A DNA stretch of 64,000 bases from DASPKX01 sp035627835 (GTDB lineage Bacteria; Verrucomicrobiota; Verrucomicrobiia; Limisphaerales; SXQI01): NCBI GenBank assembly GCA_035627835.1, contig DASPKX010000067.1:1-64000 (forward strand), given 5' to 3'. Within the stretch, counting starts at the first letter, position 1, and each line of letters begins with the position of its first letter. The notes beneath the pieces are model-generated. The model had not been told where the DNA came from. It searched no databases and was given only the letters and a program-made list of their open reading frames with translations. Position numbers and translations under genes: made by a program. Below are positions 51,036-60,784 of this stretch, piece after piece.

Positions 51036-53999
51036 TTAAGGAGCAACGGTCACTCTGTAGAAGCCCATGCGGCCGCCAGCATTGGCGTCCGTGAAGCTCG
51101 CGGTGGCGCCGTTTGCCGTGACGGTCGCGCCGACCTGAGTCCACTGCGGGTTCTGCAGGGTCGTGGCTTTCATCACGTTGTAACGGGCGCCGTTCTGGGC
51201 GGCCCAGCTCAACGTGAAGGATGCGCCTCCAGCAGGAGCGCTGAAGGAGGTGATGCGAATCGTCGTGGGTTGAGCCACCGGAACAAACGTGCCTGCGGCC
51301 AACGGGACGCTGCTCGCAAAAGCGTTGTTGCTGCTCATGAAGAAGTCGTCGAAGACGATGGCATTCACGCTTTGACTCGCGGCGTTAGCCACGACCACAA
51401 GGTGCGTGAGGTTCGTGCCGGCAGCGCCGAGGTCTGGTGAGCCCGCGGGGTTGCGATCCGCGATGTACTGGTCGAACATCAGCGTTCTCGCAGCCTGGCC
51501 TTCTTCAGCCATATAGACTGTGTATTTGTCGCCCGCTTCGAGCGTGTCGTTCTGGATGTCGATCCAGAAGTTGTAAACCTTGCCTGCGGTTAGCTGCACC
51601 GGCCCGAGGTCGTAAACTCCACCAACGCCATTGCGCGCTTGCACCCAGACAGCTTCCTCGTCCTGCAGACGCTCGAAGCGGATGTAAGGCCCAACATCCT
51701 GCGCGAAGTCACCCGTGCCGCGAATCGGCCGTTCAGTGAGGCCGACATTCACGCCAATGGGCGTGACATCATTCGTCGCAATGTGCGTGCGGAAGAAGAG
51801 CGTCGAGCGTCGGCCTTCAATCAGCTCCTGGGAATTCAGTTGGAGCGCGGTCAGGTCACCACCGCCGCCGTCAAAACCGAAGACGTTATTCGGGCCAAGG
51901 TCGCGGATGTTGCCGGCGCCTTCCGGGTTTTTCCAATAGCCGTTTCCCAAGACCGGGCCAGCGTTGTATGCTTCGAAGTTCTCCAAAACACGCCAGCCTT
52001 GCGCAAGGCCATCCACCGCCTGGATGTTGATGGTTGCGTTCGTGGATTGTTGGCCGCGAGTAATGGTCAGCGTGTAGGCCCCGCTCTGGGTGACAGGAAC
52101 CGTAATGCTGCCGATGCCCACAGTCGTGCGAGAGGTCACGTCACCAATGCCTTGGTTTATGGACACTGAAGCATCCTTGGTCACATCCCAACGAAGCGTC
52201 ACAGTGTCGCCCTTGGCAACCACAGGGTAGTCAGCGCGGAAGCTGCGGACCTCCATTGGGAGTGGCTGAGCAGTCACTGATGGGACGCCTTCCAGCATCA
52301 CTTTATTAATTTCTGAGACTGTGAGGGCGCGTTTCCAGAGAGCCACTTCGTCGATCAAGCCGGTCACCCAGTGCGATGGAGAGGCCCGGAAGATCGCGCC
52401 AATTGACGTATTGTTAGCGGGGAAAACGCCCGCTTGCTTGTTGGGAATGGCGATTTGGTCGCGGACGCCATCGATGTAGATCGCGCGCTGCCCGGCATCC
52501 TGCACAAAGACGATGTGATGCCAGGCGCCATCGAGAGGCTCCAGAGTGGTGTCCACATGGTCGAAGGTGGTCCATCCAGAGCGGCGGATATAAACATCGA
52601 CCTGGCCGCTATCGCTGGTGTTATCCGTGCCCAGGTTGAAAAGGGGATCCGTGGAGGTTGTGCTGGCTTCCGAGAAGAGGCGCAGATCAGTTTGGCCGGG
52701 CCCCATCACATTCGCCCAAAAGGAGATGGTGAAGGAATCGTGCTTGTTGATCGGCAAAAAGTCGTTGGTGCCGTGAACGCGCGTGATCATGGTTTTCTTC
52801 GCGTTCGAGAGCTGGAACGTGTTGCCGTTTTTGCCGGGAACCAGATCGGCAGCGGTGAGGTTGTGCAGATCCATGTCGTAACCGCGAAACTTGTCCGGGG
52901 TCTTGGTGCCTTGCACTTCTTCGAACGGGTAGTAGGCGACGAGGTCATTGGTGAGGTTAGGCCCCGGCTCCGCGCCCACCGTCACCTGCACGGGATTGCT
53001 GGTGACGGAACTCACCGCGTTTTGCGCCACAACCGTGTAAGCGCCGGAGTCGCTGAATTGAACATTGCTGATGATTAATTGAGCGCTGGTGGCATCGGGA
53101 ATCGGGGTTCCATTTTTGCGCCATTGGTAACTGATGGGGCGGCTGCCGGTGGCGCTCGCGGTTAGCGTGAGTGTCTTGCCAACCCAAAGCTCCGTGGGCG
53201 CCACTGGCTGCTGGCTGAAGGATGGAGCTGTTGGCGCGACGGGTGTGGTGATCCCGGTCGTGACCAAGGTTTGAACTTCCTCAGCGCTCAGGGCGCGATC
53301 CCAAATGGCGACGTCATCCATAGCGCCAGCGAAGAATGCGCCCGGGGCGGCGCGAAGGATCGCGCCGATCGACGTTGTGTCGATCTGGGTGGTGCGGCGT
53401 CCGTAGGTGTAGCTGGAATCCAGTTGCCCATCCACATAGAGGTTCGCCACACCATTGCTGTCGGTCCAAGCCACATGGTGCCAAGTGTCGTCCAGCGCGG
53501 TCTTCAAACCGTGCGCGTGATTGATGGCCGTGCCGCCGTCACGGATAAAGATATCCACCGTGCCATCAGTTCCGGCGTTGTGCGTGCCAAGATTGAAGAG
53601 CGGGTCATTATTCAACGTGGAACTTTCGGAGAACATCCGGCGGTCATTCTGGCCTGTGCCCATTCCTTTGACCCAGAACGCGACCGTGAACTGAGGTGAA
53701 TGCGTTGCTGGGAGGCCGCGGTCCACGGTTAAATCGGAGGTGTGGAATGCATATTGGTCCGTCCCGTTGAAAAGGAGCGCTTTGCCACGCTTGCCTTCCA
53801 CATGGGAAGAGGCATCAAATATGTTTACGAGCGTGAAGTTATTTCCGCTCACCAGGTCCGGAGTGGAACTGAAATCAGCGGCTACGGTGTCGAGCGGCCA
53901 ATAGGAAATGAGGCCTTGCCGCAGGTCGGCGGCTGTGGCGGCGAAGGATAGAGCGGAAGCTCCCGTCACGGCGCTAATGAGTCTTAGAAAGTTCTTCAT
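51036..53999 (-). CDS. Secreted double-LamG protein with Ig-like domains
   Basis: The 987-aa protein has a signal peptide (LRLISAVTGASALSFAATA). Its order is LamG (about 25-250, SPQFTVAFWVKGMGTGQNDR), Ig-like (about 265-345), a second LamG (about 355-580, HDSFTISFWANVMGPGQTD), an Ig-like/Fn3-like region (about 590-680), a jelly-roll (about 690-890) and a short C-terminal domain. The two LamG copies are alike (HHVAWTDSNGVANLYVDG and HHIVFVQDAGQRAIYIDG). LamG modules bind carbohydrate. The ATG at 53999 begins the signal peptide; the longer frame from 54047 is unlikely. Its target is not known. Confidence 0.85.
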   Translation of the reverse strand: MKNFLRLISAVTGASALSFAATAADLRQGLISYWPLDTVAADFSSTPDLVSGNNFTLVNIFDASSHVEGKRGKALLFNGTDQYAFHTSDLTVDRGLPATHSPQFTVAFWVKGMGTGQNDRRMFSESSTLNNDPLFNLGTHNAGTDGTVDIFIRDGGTAINHAHGLKTALDDTWHHVAWTDSNGVANLYVDGQLDSSYTYGRRTTQIDTTSIGAILRAAPGAFFAGAMDDVAIWDRALSAEEVQTLVTTGITTPVAPTAPSFSQQPVAPTELWVGKTLTLTASATGSRPISYQWRKNGTPIPDATSAQLIISNVQFSDSGAYTVVAQNAVSSVTSNPVQVTVGAEPGPNLTNDLVAYYPFEEVQGTKTPDKFRGYDMDLHNLTAADLVPGKNGNTFQLSNAKKTMITRVHGTNDFLPINKHDSFTISFWANVMGPGQTDLRLFSEASTTSTDPLFNLGTDNTSDSGQVDVYIRRSGWTTFDHVDTTLEPLDGAWHHIVFVQDAGQRAIYIDGVRDQIAIPNKQAGVFPANNTSIGAIFRASPSHWVTGLIDEVALWKRALTVSEINKVMLEGVPSVTAQPLPMEVRSFRADYPVVAKGDTVTLRWDVTKDASVSINQGIGDVTSRTTVGIGSITVPVTQSGAYTLTITRGQQSTNATINIQAVDGLAQGWRVLENFEAYNAGPVLGNGYWKNPEGAGNIRDLGPNNVFGFDGGGGDLTALQLNSQELIEGRRSTLFFRTHIATNDVTPIGVNVGLTERPIRGTGDFAQDVGPYIRFERLQDEEAVWVQARNGVGGVYDLGPVQLTAGKVYNFWIDIQNDTLEAGDKYTVYMAEEGQAARTLMFDQYIADRNPAGSPDLGAAGTNLTHLVVVANAASQSVNAIVFDDFFMSSNNAFASSVPLAAGTFVPVAQPTTIRITSFSAPAGGASFTLSWAAQNGARYNVMKATTLQNPQWTQVGATVTANGATASFTDANAGGRMGFYRVTVAP

Positions 54000-54178
54000 T
54001 GGTTGTTCCAGGTTGCAGGTTGAGGCACTCCCGCATGACCGGAGCAAACCAACACGGAGCTGGCTTGAGCAGCGTTCAGGACGAGTGGTGCGATGGAAGT
54101 AAACCTGAAACAGCAGCGGGGCGTCAACCCGAGCCGCGCAAATTTCTCCAAGGAATCGCCTGCTCAGGAATATAGAAG

Positions 54179-55615
54179 CTATGCCAGGATGCCTTTGACC
54201 ACGTTGCCCGCCACGTCGGTCAGTCGAAAATCGCGACCCTGGTAACGGTAGGTGAGCCGCTTGTGATCAATCCCGCAGAGATGAAGCATGGTTGCGTGGA
54301 GGTCGTGAACGTGGACCTTTTGGTCATCGTCGATATAGCGGTAGCCGAGTTCATCCGTTGAACCCCAGGTCACGCCGGGTTTGATGCCCCCGCCCGCCAT
54401 CCATAGGGAGAACGCGAGAATGTGATGATCCCGGCCCGACCCTTGCCCCATGGGTGTGCGCCCGAACTCGCCGCCCCAGATCACGAGAGTGTCCTCGAGC
54501 ATCCCGCGCTGCTTCAGATCTTTGATCAAGCCTGAGGAGGCTTGGTCCACGTCCTTCGCCGCATCCGGCATGCCGCGCTCGATATCGCCATGATGATCCC
54601 AGGCGCGATGGTAAAGCTGGATGAACCGCACACCGCGCTCAGCCAGCCTGCGGGCGAGCAAACAATTCGAGGCAAAGCTTCCATCGCCCGGTTCTTTCAC
54701 TCCATAAAGCTCCAGCATCTCTTTGGGCTCCTTCGAGAAGTCGGTGAGGTCTGGAACGGAGCTTTGCATCTGGAACGCCATTTCGTACTGCGCGATGCGC
54801 GTCTGGATCTCTGGGTCGAAGCGTTCTTCCGCCAACATTCCGTTCAGGCGCTTCACTTCCTCCACCAACTGCCGCTGTGTGCTTTGGCAGACACCCTCAG
54901 GATTGCCGACGTAATGGACAGCATCGCCCTTTGCCTGGAACTGAATGCCTTGAAACTTGCTGGGAAGAAAACCGCTGGACCATTGCCGCGCGGAGACCGG
55001 CTGCGCGCCCGCTTTGCCTTGGGAGGTCAGCACCACAAAACCGGGCAGGTTATCTGTTTCGGCGCCGAGCCCGTAGAGGAGCCATGAACCCATGCTTGGC
55101 CGGCCTTTGATGATTGAGCCGGTATTCATAAACGCATGCGCGGGATCGTGATTAATCTGCTCCGTGTGCATGGAGCGGATGATGCAGATATCATCGGCAA
55201 TGCTGCTGATGCCGGGAAAAATAGTGGAGATTTCCTGTCCGGATTGGCCGCACTTCTTGAACTCGCAGAATGGCCCCCGCGCGATCAGCTTGGTGTTTTG
55301 CAACTGCGCCGTTTGCTGCCCTCTGGTGAACGATTCTGGGAAGGGCTGCCCATGCAGTTCCTTCAGCTTCGGCTTGTAGTCGAATGTTTCCAAGTGCGAT
55401 GGCCCCCCAGCCATGCAGAGGTGGATCACCCGTTTGGCTTTGATCGGGAAGTGTGACGGTTGGATCACTCCACGCCAGCGGCCTTCGCTGGCGAGCGCCT
55501 TTGGATTGAGCAAGGAAGCGAGGGCCATCCCGCCGAGCCCGTAGGCAGCCTGGCTGAGGAAGGTCCGCCGATTGATTCCGAGCGCGAACCGGGTTTGGTC
55601 AAAGGGGCGATTCAT
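54179..55615 (-). CDS. DUF1501 protein (Tat-secreted)
   Basis: The 478-aa protein has twin Arg at 16-17 (NRRTFLSQAAYGLGG), a Tat signal, and an alkaline-phosphatase/sulfatase-like fold of the DUF1501 family: HLCMAGGPSHLETFDYKP, LWMAGGGIKPGVTWGSTDEL and DLHATMLHLCGIDHKRLTYR. DUF1501 is found almost only next to PSD1/PSCyt genes. The ATG lies 4 bases past the PSD1 stop, so they are translationally linked. The reaction is not known. Confidence 0.94.
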   Translation of the reverse strand: MNRPFDQTRFALGINRRTFLSQAAYGLGGMALASLLNPKALASEGRWRGVIQPSHFPIKAKRVIHLCMAGGPSHLETFDYKPKLKELHGQPFPESFTRGQQTAQLQNTKLIARGPFCEFKKCGQSGQEISTIFPGISSIADDICIIRSMHTEQINHDPAHAFMNTGSIIKGRPSMGSWLLYGLGAETDNLPGFVVLTSQGKAGAQPVSARQWSSGFLPSKFQGIQFQAKGDAVHYVGNPEGVCQSTQRQLVEEVKRLNGMLAEERFDPEIQTRIAQYEMAFQMQSSVPDLTDFSKEPKEMLELYGVKEPGDGSFASNCLLARRLAERGVRFIQLYHRAWDHHGDIERGMPDAAKDVDQASSGLIKDLKQRGMLEDTLVIWGGEFGRTPMGQGSGRDHHILAFSLWMAGGGIKPGVTWGSTDELGYRYIDDDQKVHVHDLHATMLHLCGIDHKRLTYRYQGRDFRLTDVAGNVVKGILA

Positions 55616-55618
55616 AGC

Positions 55619-58600
55619 TCAATAAATGGTTATAGTTTCGTGCAGGTTCAGGATCGCGCGGCAAACCTGGGTCCAGGCCGCGAGTTCGACTTTGTCCAGG
55701 CGTTCGGGCGTTGGAGCGATGCCCACCTTGGTGAGTTGCTCCGCTTCCTGGGGCGAACTTCCGTAATGCTCGCGTTGCTGGGCGAGGAATTTCAAAAGTG
55801 AGCCCGCTTCGTTGGCTTGCGGCGGGCGGCCAAGCGCGCGTAGGTAAGCGGCTTGCAGGCGGCGCTTGTCGTCTGCGGCGCTTTCCATCGTTTGCTGCGC
55901 GAACACGCGAGCTGCTTCGGCAAAGGTGGGATCGTTCAACAAAGTGAGCGCTTGCTGCGGCGTGTTCGACACCACGCGGAAAGCGGTGCATTCCTCCCGC
56001 GAGGGGGCGTCGAAGTTCGCGAGCATCGGCTGCAGGAATGTCCGCTGCCAATGGGCGTAAATGCCACGACGATACTGGCGAGCATCCCTGCTCGGGTGGT
56101 AATCGCGGTCGGGGAACTGCAGGTTCACGTAATAACCCGGTGGCTGGTACGGGTGCGCGCTTGGCCCGCCGATTTCGCGATCGATCAAGCGGGCGATTGA
56201 TAAAGCATTATCTCGCACGAACTCAGCTTCCAGTCGGCGCGGGTTTTGTGAGGCGAGAAGTCGGTTGTTGGGGTCAATTTCCTGAAGCTCTTTGCGCAGG
56301 TTTGAGGATTGCCGATAAGTCGCTGAAGTCACCATTAACTGGACCATGTGCTTCACATCCCAACCGCTTTCCATGAACTCAACGGCGAGCCAGTCCAGCA
56401 GCTCGGGATGGGAAGGCGCTTCACCTTGCCAGCCAAGATCATCAACGGTGACGCTCAATCCTGCGCCGAAGAATTGCTTCCAGAGCCGATTGACCATCGT
56501 CCGAGCGGTGAGCGGGTTTTCGGGCGAAACGATCCACTTTGCCAAATCCAGCCGGTTCAACCGATTCGGGGTCGCTCCTGTGAGTTGCGGCAGAAAGCCT
56601 GGCGTCGCTGGTTGCACGACCTCTCCACTCTCGTCCTGCCAGTTGCCCCGGGGCAGCACCCGCGTGACGAGCGGCTCCTGCGCTTCAGTGATCATCGTCC
56701 ACGCCAGGCCATTGCGGCATTCAAGGATTTCTCGGCGAAGCTTTTTGTACTCGGCGAATGCTGTCTCATGCGCTCCGGTGCTCGCCAAATGCAAAGCCGC
56801 GATTTGCCGTTCAGGGGCATCACTCGCCTTCAGAAGGTTCGTGATAGCTGCCTGTTGCGCTTCTGGATCCCAGGGCTTTTCAAAGGCAAACGGGGAGGCG
56901 GAAACACGCAGCCGCGCGGCGCTGCCAGGGTTTATCGTCACGGTGAGCGCGTCGCCTTCGCGAACCTCCAGCGGCTTTTCAATCAGCCAAACCGCAGTGT
57001 GTGGCTGCTCAAGCTTGTTCGGATCAACTCGCCAGGCATCACGCACGTCGAGGATTTCATGGCCGTTCGAGTAACGAGGCTCGCTGAAGTTCGCCTGGGC
57101 GTCATGAAACGAAATCTTCTCCGACTTGCCATCGCGCGTTAGAGAGGCCGTAAGATTGATAGTCGCGCTGGAGCCTTGGCGCAAAATTTTGCCGCCCGCG
57201 CCTTGGTCCGGCAGAAGCTCTAGTTTGATGGCTGCGAGTGTTCCATTCTGCAGTGAAAACTGAACTTCAACCATTTCTGAGCTGTTACCTGTCAGAATGA
57301 TAGAGTTATCGCTCTCCACTCTGGCTTCCGTTGCTTTCGGCTGATCAGCTTTCTTCGCTTTGATGCTGACTTTCGGGGAGGGAACAAACCAACCGTTTCG
57401 ATTGGCCTTCAGGAATGCTTTGCTGGTTTCCAACCATGAAGTGAAGTGAAGCTGAACGGGCCCGCTTCGAAGGGCATTCTCAGCCAATGCGGCCAGCTCC
57501 GCGCGAAGTTGTTGCTCCCGGCGTTTCAAGTAAGGGCTCTGGACCTGAATCTCCGGCGGGAAAGGATGATCGTTGCTCCACCCTTTAAGGTCGGGATTTG
57601 GTGTGTAGCTGTAATCACTGTAAACGCCCCACTGTTTGATGTCCGCGAAGAACGCTTCCATCGCGTAAAAATCTTTCGTGGAAAACGGATCGAACTTGTG
57701 GTCATGGCATTCGGCGCAACCCAGCGTTGCGCCTAGCCACGCGGTTGAAACCGTGCGCACACGGTCGGCCGCGTATTTGGCCAGGTATTCTTTGGGCTGC
57801 GCGCCGCCCTCCCGGGTCATCATGTTCAACCGATTGAACCCGGTGGCAACCAACTGCTCCGTTGTTGGGGATGGAAGAAGATCCCCTGCGATCTGCTCAA
57901 TGGTAAATTGGTCGAAGGGTTTGTTTGAATTGAACGCGTTGATGACGTAATCGCGGTAAGGGAATATGCGTTGGTTCTGGTCCCCGTGATAACCCACGGT
58001 GTCCGAGAATCGAACGACATCGAGCCATGGCGCAGCCATCCGCTCACCGTAATGCGGGGATTTCAAGAGCCGCTCCACTTCCTTCTCTACGGCTTTATTG
58101 TCCTTGTTCGCCAGGAAGCGCGACATTTCCTCTGGTGTCGGCGGCAATCCGGTGAGATCGAGGCTCAACCGCCGCAGCAATGTCCGTTTGTCTGCTTCCG
58201 GTGAAGGCGCAATGTTTGCGCCTTCGAGTTTTGCGAGGATGAAAGCGTCGATGGGGTTGCGGGCCCAGGAACGGGCGCGCACTTCAGGCGCCTTGACGCG
58301 CGTTGGCTTGATGTAAGCCCAATGCGGCTCGTATGCCGCGCCCTGCGCAACCCATTGCTTGAGCAACTCTTTCTGCTCTGCGGTCAGTTGCTTGTGAGAA
58401 TCGGCCGGTGGCATCTGGTCGTCCGGATCCGTGGTGAATATGCGTTTAACCAATTCGCTCTTCTCAGGATTCCCAGGAACAATCGCTTCCTTGCCAAGAG
58501 CCTGGGCTCTGTCGTCCAGGCGCAATTTGCCTTTGCGTGTGCCCTTATCCGGGCCATGGCAAGCGAAGCAGTTGTCGGACAGAATAGGGCGAATGTCCCG

Positions 58601-58696
58601 ATTGAACTGTATCTCAGCCGCTGCGGCGCTTAACCCGGTCAGGAAGATTGCGAGCAGCGTCCGCGCGGCCGCACGTTGTTTGTTGTGTAGGATCAT
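55619..58696 (-). CDS. PSD1 / PSCyt (planctomycete cytochrome) protein
   Basis: The 1025-aa protein has a signal peptide (TLLAIFLTGLSAAAA), a PSCyt1 heme site C43-FAC-H47 (ILSDNCFACHGPDKGT), PSCyt2/DUF1549 (NPIDAFILAKLE, LLRRLSLDLTGLPPTPEE), a central beta domain (about 400-560) and PSD1/DUF1553 (LDLAKWIVSPENPLTART, VNRLWKQFFGAGL, DLGWQGEAPSHPELLDWLA). The family is periplasmic. It is tied to degradation of complex glycans in Planctomycetes, but the reaction is not proven. It is first in an operon with the DUF1501 gene, behind a promoter at 58756. Confidence 0.94.
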   Translation of the reverse strand: MILHNKQRAAARTLLAIFLTGLSAAAAEIQFNRDIRPILSDNCFACHGPDKGTRKGKLRLDDRAQALGKEAIVPGNPEKSELVKRIFTTDPDDQMPPADSHKQLTAEQKELLKQWVAQGAAYEPHWAYIKPTRVKAPEVRARSWARNPIDAFILAKLEGANIAPSPEADKRTLLRRLSLDLTGLPPTPEEMSRFLANKDNKAVEKEVERLLKSPHYGERMAAPWLDVVRFSDTVGYHGDQNQRIFPYRDYVINAFNSNKPFDQFTIEQIAGDLLPSPTTEQLVATGFNRLNMMTREGGAQPKEYLAKYAADRVRTVSTAWLGATLGCAECHDHKFDPFSTKDFYAMEAFFADIKQWGVYSDYSYTPNPDLKGWSNDHPFPPEIQVQSPYLKRREQQLRAELAALAENALRSGPVQLHFTSWLETSKAFLKANRNGWFVPSPKVSIKAKKADQPKATEARVESDNSIILTGNSSEMVEVQFSLQNGTLAAIKLELLPDQGAGGKILRQGSSATINLTASLTRDGKSEKISFHDAQANFSEPRYSNGHEILDVRDAWRVDPNKLEQPHTAVWLIEKPLEVREGDALTVTINPGSAARLRVSASPFAFEKPWDPEAQQAAITNLLKASDAPERQIAALHLASTGAHETAFAEYKKLRREILECRNGLAWTMITEAQEPLVTRVLPRGNWQDESGEVVQPATPGFLPQLTGATPNRLNRLDLAKWIVSPENPLTARTMVNRLWKQFFGAGLSVTVDDLGWQGEAPSHPELLDWLAVEFMESGWDVKHMVQLMVTSATYRQSSNLRKELQEIDPNNRLLASQNPRRLEAEFVRDNALSIARLIDREIGGPSAHPYQPPGYYVNLQFPDRDYHPSRDARQYRRGIYAHWQRTFLQPMLANFDAPSREECTAFRVVSNTPQQALTLLNDPTFAEAARVFAQQTMESAADDKRRLQAAYLRALGRPPQANEAGSLLKFLAQQREHYGSSPQEAEQLTKVGIAPTPERLDKVELAAWTQVCRAILNLHETITIY

Positions 58697-58755
58697 CGCA
58701 AATGACACCGAAACTCGGGCGCAGAGTCGCGCTCAGCTTCTGGATTCGGAAAAGT

Positions 58756-58783
58756 ATTATAATCCAAAATTGCTGCGTTCCAA
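58756..58783 (-). promoter_or_regulatory. Sigma70-like promoter of the PSD1-DUF1501 operon
   Basis: On the minus strand TTGGAA (58783-58778), a 16-nt spacer and a perfect TATAAT (58761-58756). The predicted start is near 58749, giving a leader of about 50 nt to the ATG at 58696. It is the best promoter I saw; it was found by eye, not by scoring. Confidence 0.6.
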
Positions 58784-58793
58784 GCGTTCTTGC

Positions 58794-59555
58794 CTACGCA
58801 ATCATGACGTGGAGAATCTCCTCTGCTTCCGCCCCATAGGTCGCGCGGGCGATCTCTTCCCCATGCGGGTCAACCGCCATCGACGATCCAATGCACACCC
58901 GGCCCTGCCATGGACCCGCCGTGATCGGCCCGACGTTGCTGGCTGCAACGATGGAAAGCTGATACTCCTGAGCGACCGGGATGTAATTATCCAGCCAGAG
59001 TTGCCCATAAGGTTCCCGCCGGTGCGCGTCTCTGGCGGTGACTGCCCAACTGCATGGCGAAAGAATAACCTTTGCGCCCATCGCGCCCAAGGCCCGCGAA
59101 ATTGGCCGGCCTTCCGCGAACGCATCGGCGCATATCATCAGGCCGATGCGGCCAAACTCCGTTTCGCACACCTGAATGCGGTCTCCGCGAGCGTAAAGCC
59201 CGGCAGCGATGTCGAGTTCGTTAATTTTGCGATGGTGCAGCAGCAGGGAGCCTTGAGGCGAAAACAAGGCGGCGGCATTGAATATGCGATCGCCCGCGCG
59301 CTCAACGATGCCCGCGCAAAGATAAATCCGCTGTTCGACAGCCCACTGGCTTAACAGTTTGGCCACTCGGCCATTCGGCACACTGTCGGCAAGATCCCGC
59401 GCGGAGGGGTCTGTCCAGCCAAGGTGGAACGCCTCGGGAAGAAGGGCGAGGTTCGCTCCGGATTTGGCCGCGTCGGCGACGAGAGACTTCGCCCTCGCCA
59501 TGTTGGCGCTCTCATCGCCAGGCGCCACGCGCATTTGAAGCACAGCCACCTTCAT
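58794..59555 (-). CDS. Nitrilase-superfamily carbon-nitrogen hydrolase
   Basis: The 253-aa protein has the Glu-Lys-Cys triad: E41 in LLPEAFHLGW, K110 in HHRKINEL and C142 in MICADAF. This is the amidase/carbamoylase branch of the superfamily; the substrate is unknown. Its stop is 98 nt before the PSD1 start, and the promoter of that operon lies in the gap, so it is a separate transcript. No signal peptide is present. Confidence 0.92.
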   Translation of the reverse strand: MKVAVLQMRVAPGDESANMARAKSLVADAAKSGANLALLPEAFHLGWTDPSARDLADSVPNGRVAKLLSQWAVEQRIYLCAGIVERAGDRIFNAAALFSPQGSLLLHHRKINELDIAAGLYARGDRIQVCETEFGRIGLMICADAFAEGRPISRALGAMGAKVILSPCSWAVTARDAHRREPYGQLWLDNYIPVAQEYQLSIVAASNVGPITAGPWQGRVCIGSSMAVDPHGEEIARATYGAEAEEILHVMIA

Positions 59556-59751
59556 GCTTAAGGAGAAAGTGCGGGGGCAACAGGCATGGCTCTCTTGTGA
59601 ACCAGTTTAGAACGCGCGGCAAGCTCCACCTGCCAGGGGCCCGGCTCTGTTCTAACTCGAGTGCCTCAGCCCCCACGCCAACCTTTGCCTATACGCGCTT
59701 CGGGAGCCGGCCCGATTCCAGCCGACCATCTACCCGCCTAAAACGGAGCCT

Positions 59752-60243
59752 ATGCCGCACGGATTTGTCGGCGATTTGCAGATGGACGACGCACTGCCGT
59801 TCCATCAGCGTGAGTGGCGGGTGAAGCGGATCGCCTGGGGGTTCTTTGGCCTTTTGCTCCTCGTCTCCCTGGCAGGCTTCCTTGGTTCAGGCCCCTTCTC
59901 TGACGCGACCGTTCAACAGGACGGTCTCACCGTGCGCTACGAGCGTTATCTGCGAGCACGCCGAGAAAGCGAACTGGAGATCACATTACGCACCGCAGAA
60001 ACAGGAACCGTGAGGCTGCTGGTGGATCAAAGCCTCGCTGAGCGCGCGAACATTAAGTCGATTGTTCCCGCACCGAAGAGCGTGACGGCAAACAACGGGC
60101 AGTTGGAGCACGAGTTCCAGAGCAACGCGAAGGAAACCACCATAAAGATCGAGTTTGAGCCGAGGAAAATGGGTCAACTAAAGGTGGGCCTGGCAAGCCC
60201 CGGGTCCGGAAAGGTGCAGCTTCAAATGTGGGTTCATCCGTGA
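59752..60243 (+). CDS. Membrane-anchored protein paired with DUF421
   Basis: The 163-aa protein has a cytosolic N terminus (MPHGFVGDLQMDDALPFHQR), one transmembrane segment (GFFGLLLLVSLAGFLGSGPF, about 32-50) and an outer domain of about 110 residues. I do not recognise a family by name, but a short protein like this often precedes DUF421 genes. It starts at ATG 59752 and its stop is 7 nt before the DUF421 ATG, so the two form an operon. The ectodomain is charged and beta-rich (VTANNGQLEHEFQSNAKET). Confidence 0.7.
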   Translation: MPHGFVGDLQMDDALPFHQREWRVKRIAWGFFGLLLLVSLAGFLGSGPFSDATVQQDGLTVRYERYLRARRESELEITLRTAETGTVRLLVDQSLAERANIKSIVPAPKSVTANNGQLEHEFQSNAKETTIKIEFEPRKMGQLKVGLASPGSGKVQLQMWVHP

Positions 60244-60250
60244 GGAGAAT

Positions 60251-60697
60251 ATGGAATCTGTAATTCGCGGGCTGGTGGTTTACGCATTTCTGCTGCTGGT
60301 CTTTCGGCTGTCCGGTAAGCGCACGCTTTCACAAAGCACGAACTTCGATCTGGTTCTCCTGCTGATCATCAGTGAAACGACGCAGCAAGCGATGGTCGAT
60401 AGCGATCACTCCGTGACAAATGCCTTTCTGCTCATCGTCACGCTGGTGATGACGACCGTGCTCTTATCGGTTCTAAAGCAGAAGTTCCCCGCGATGGAGC
60501 GTGTGCTCGATGGTCGCCCGCTTTTGCTGATGGAGAACGGGGATCAACGGCGCACCTCAATGGAAAAGGCTCGCATTGACGAGGAGGACATACTTGAGGC
60601 GGCGCGAAAGAACCATGGCCTCGAGCGCCTCGACCAAATTAAATACGCAGTTCTGGAGCGAAACGGCGACATCTCGATTGTTCCAAAAGAGCGGTAA
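60251..60697 (+). CDS. DUF421 (YetF-like) membrane protein
   Basis: The 148-aa protein has three transmembrane segments and the DUF421 hallmark FRLSGKRTLSQSTNFDLVL, with a soluble C-terminal domain (RIDEEDILEAARKNHGLERL, AVLERNGDISIVPKE). It is a short form of the family (YetF is about 230 aa). The function is unknown; it is linked to envelope and spore-resistance contexts in Bacillus. GAGGAGA lies ahead of the ATG. It is co-transcribed with the preceding gene. Confidence 0.9.
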   Translation: MESVIRGLVVYAFLLLVFRLSGKRTLSQSTNFDLVLLLIISETTQQAMVDSDHSVTNAFLLIVTLVMTTVLLSVLKQKFPAMERVLDGRPLLLMENGDQRRTSMEKARIDEEDILEAARKNHGLERLDQIKYAVLERNGDISIVPKER

Positions 60698-60784
60698 TCC
60701 GCTTGCACGAGGAAGCTTCTCCCGGGCGAATGATTGACCCATTCAGCGGAATCGGTTATTCACCGGATAACCCCATACAGCTCT

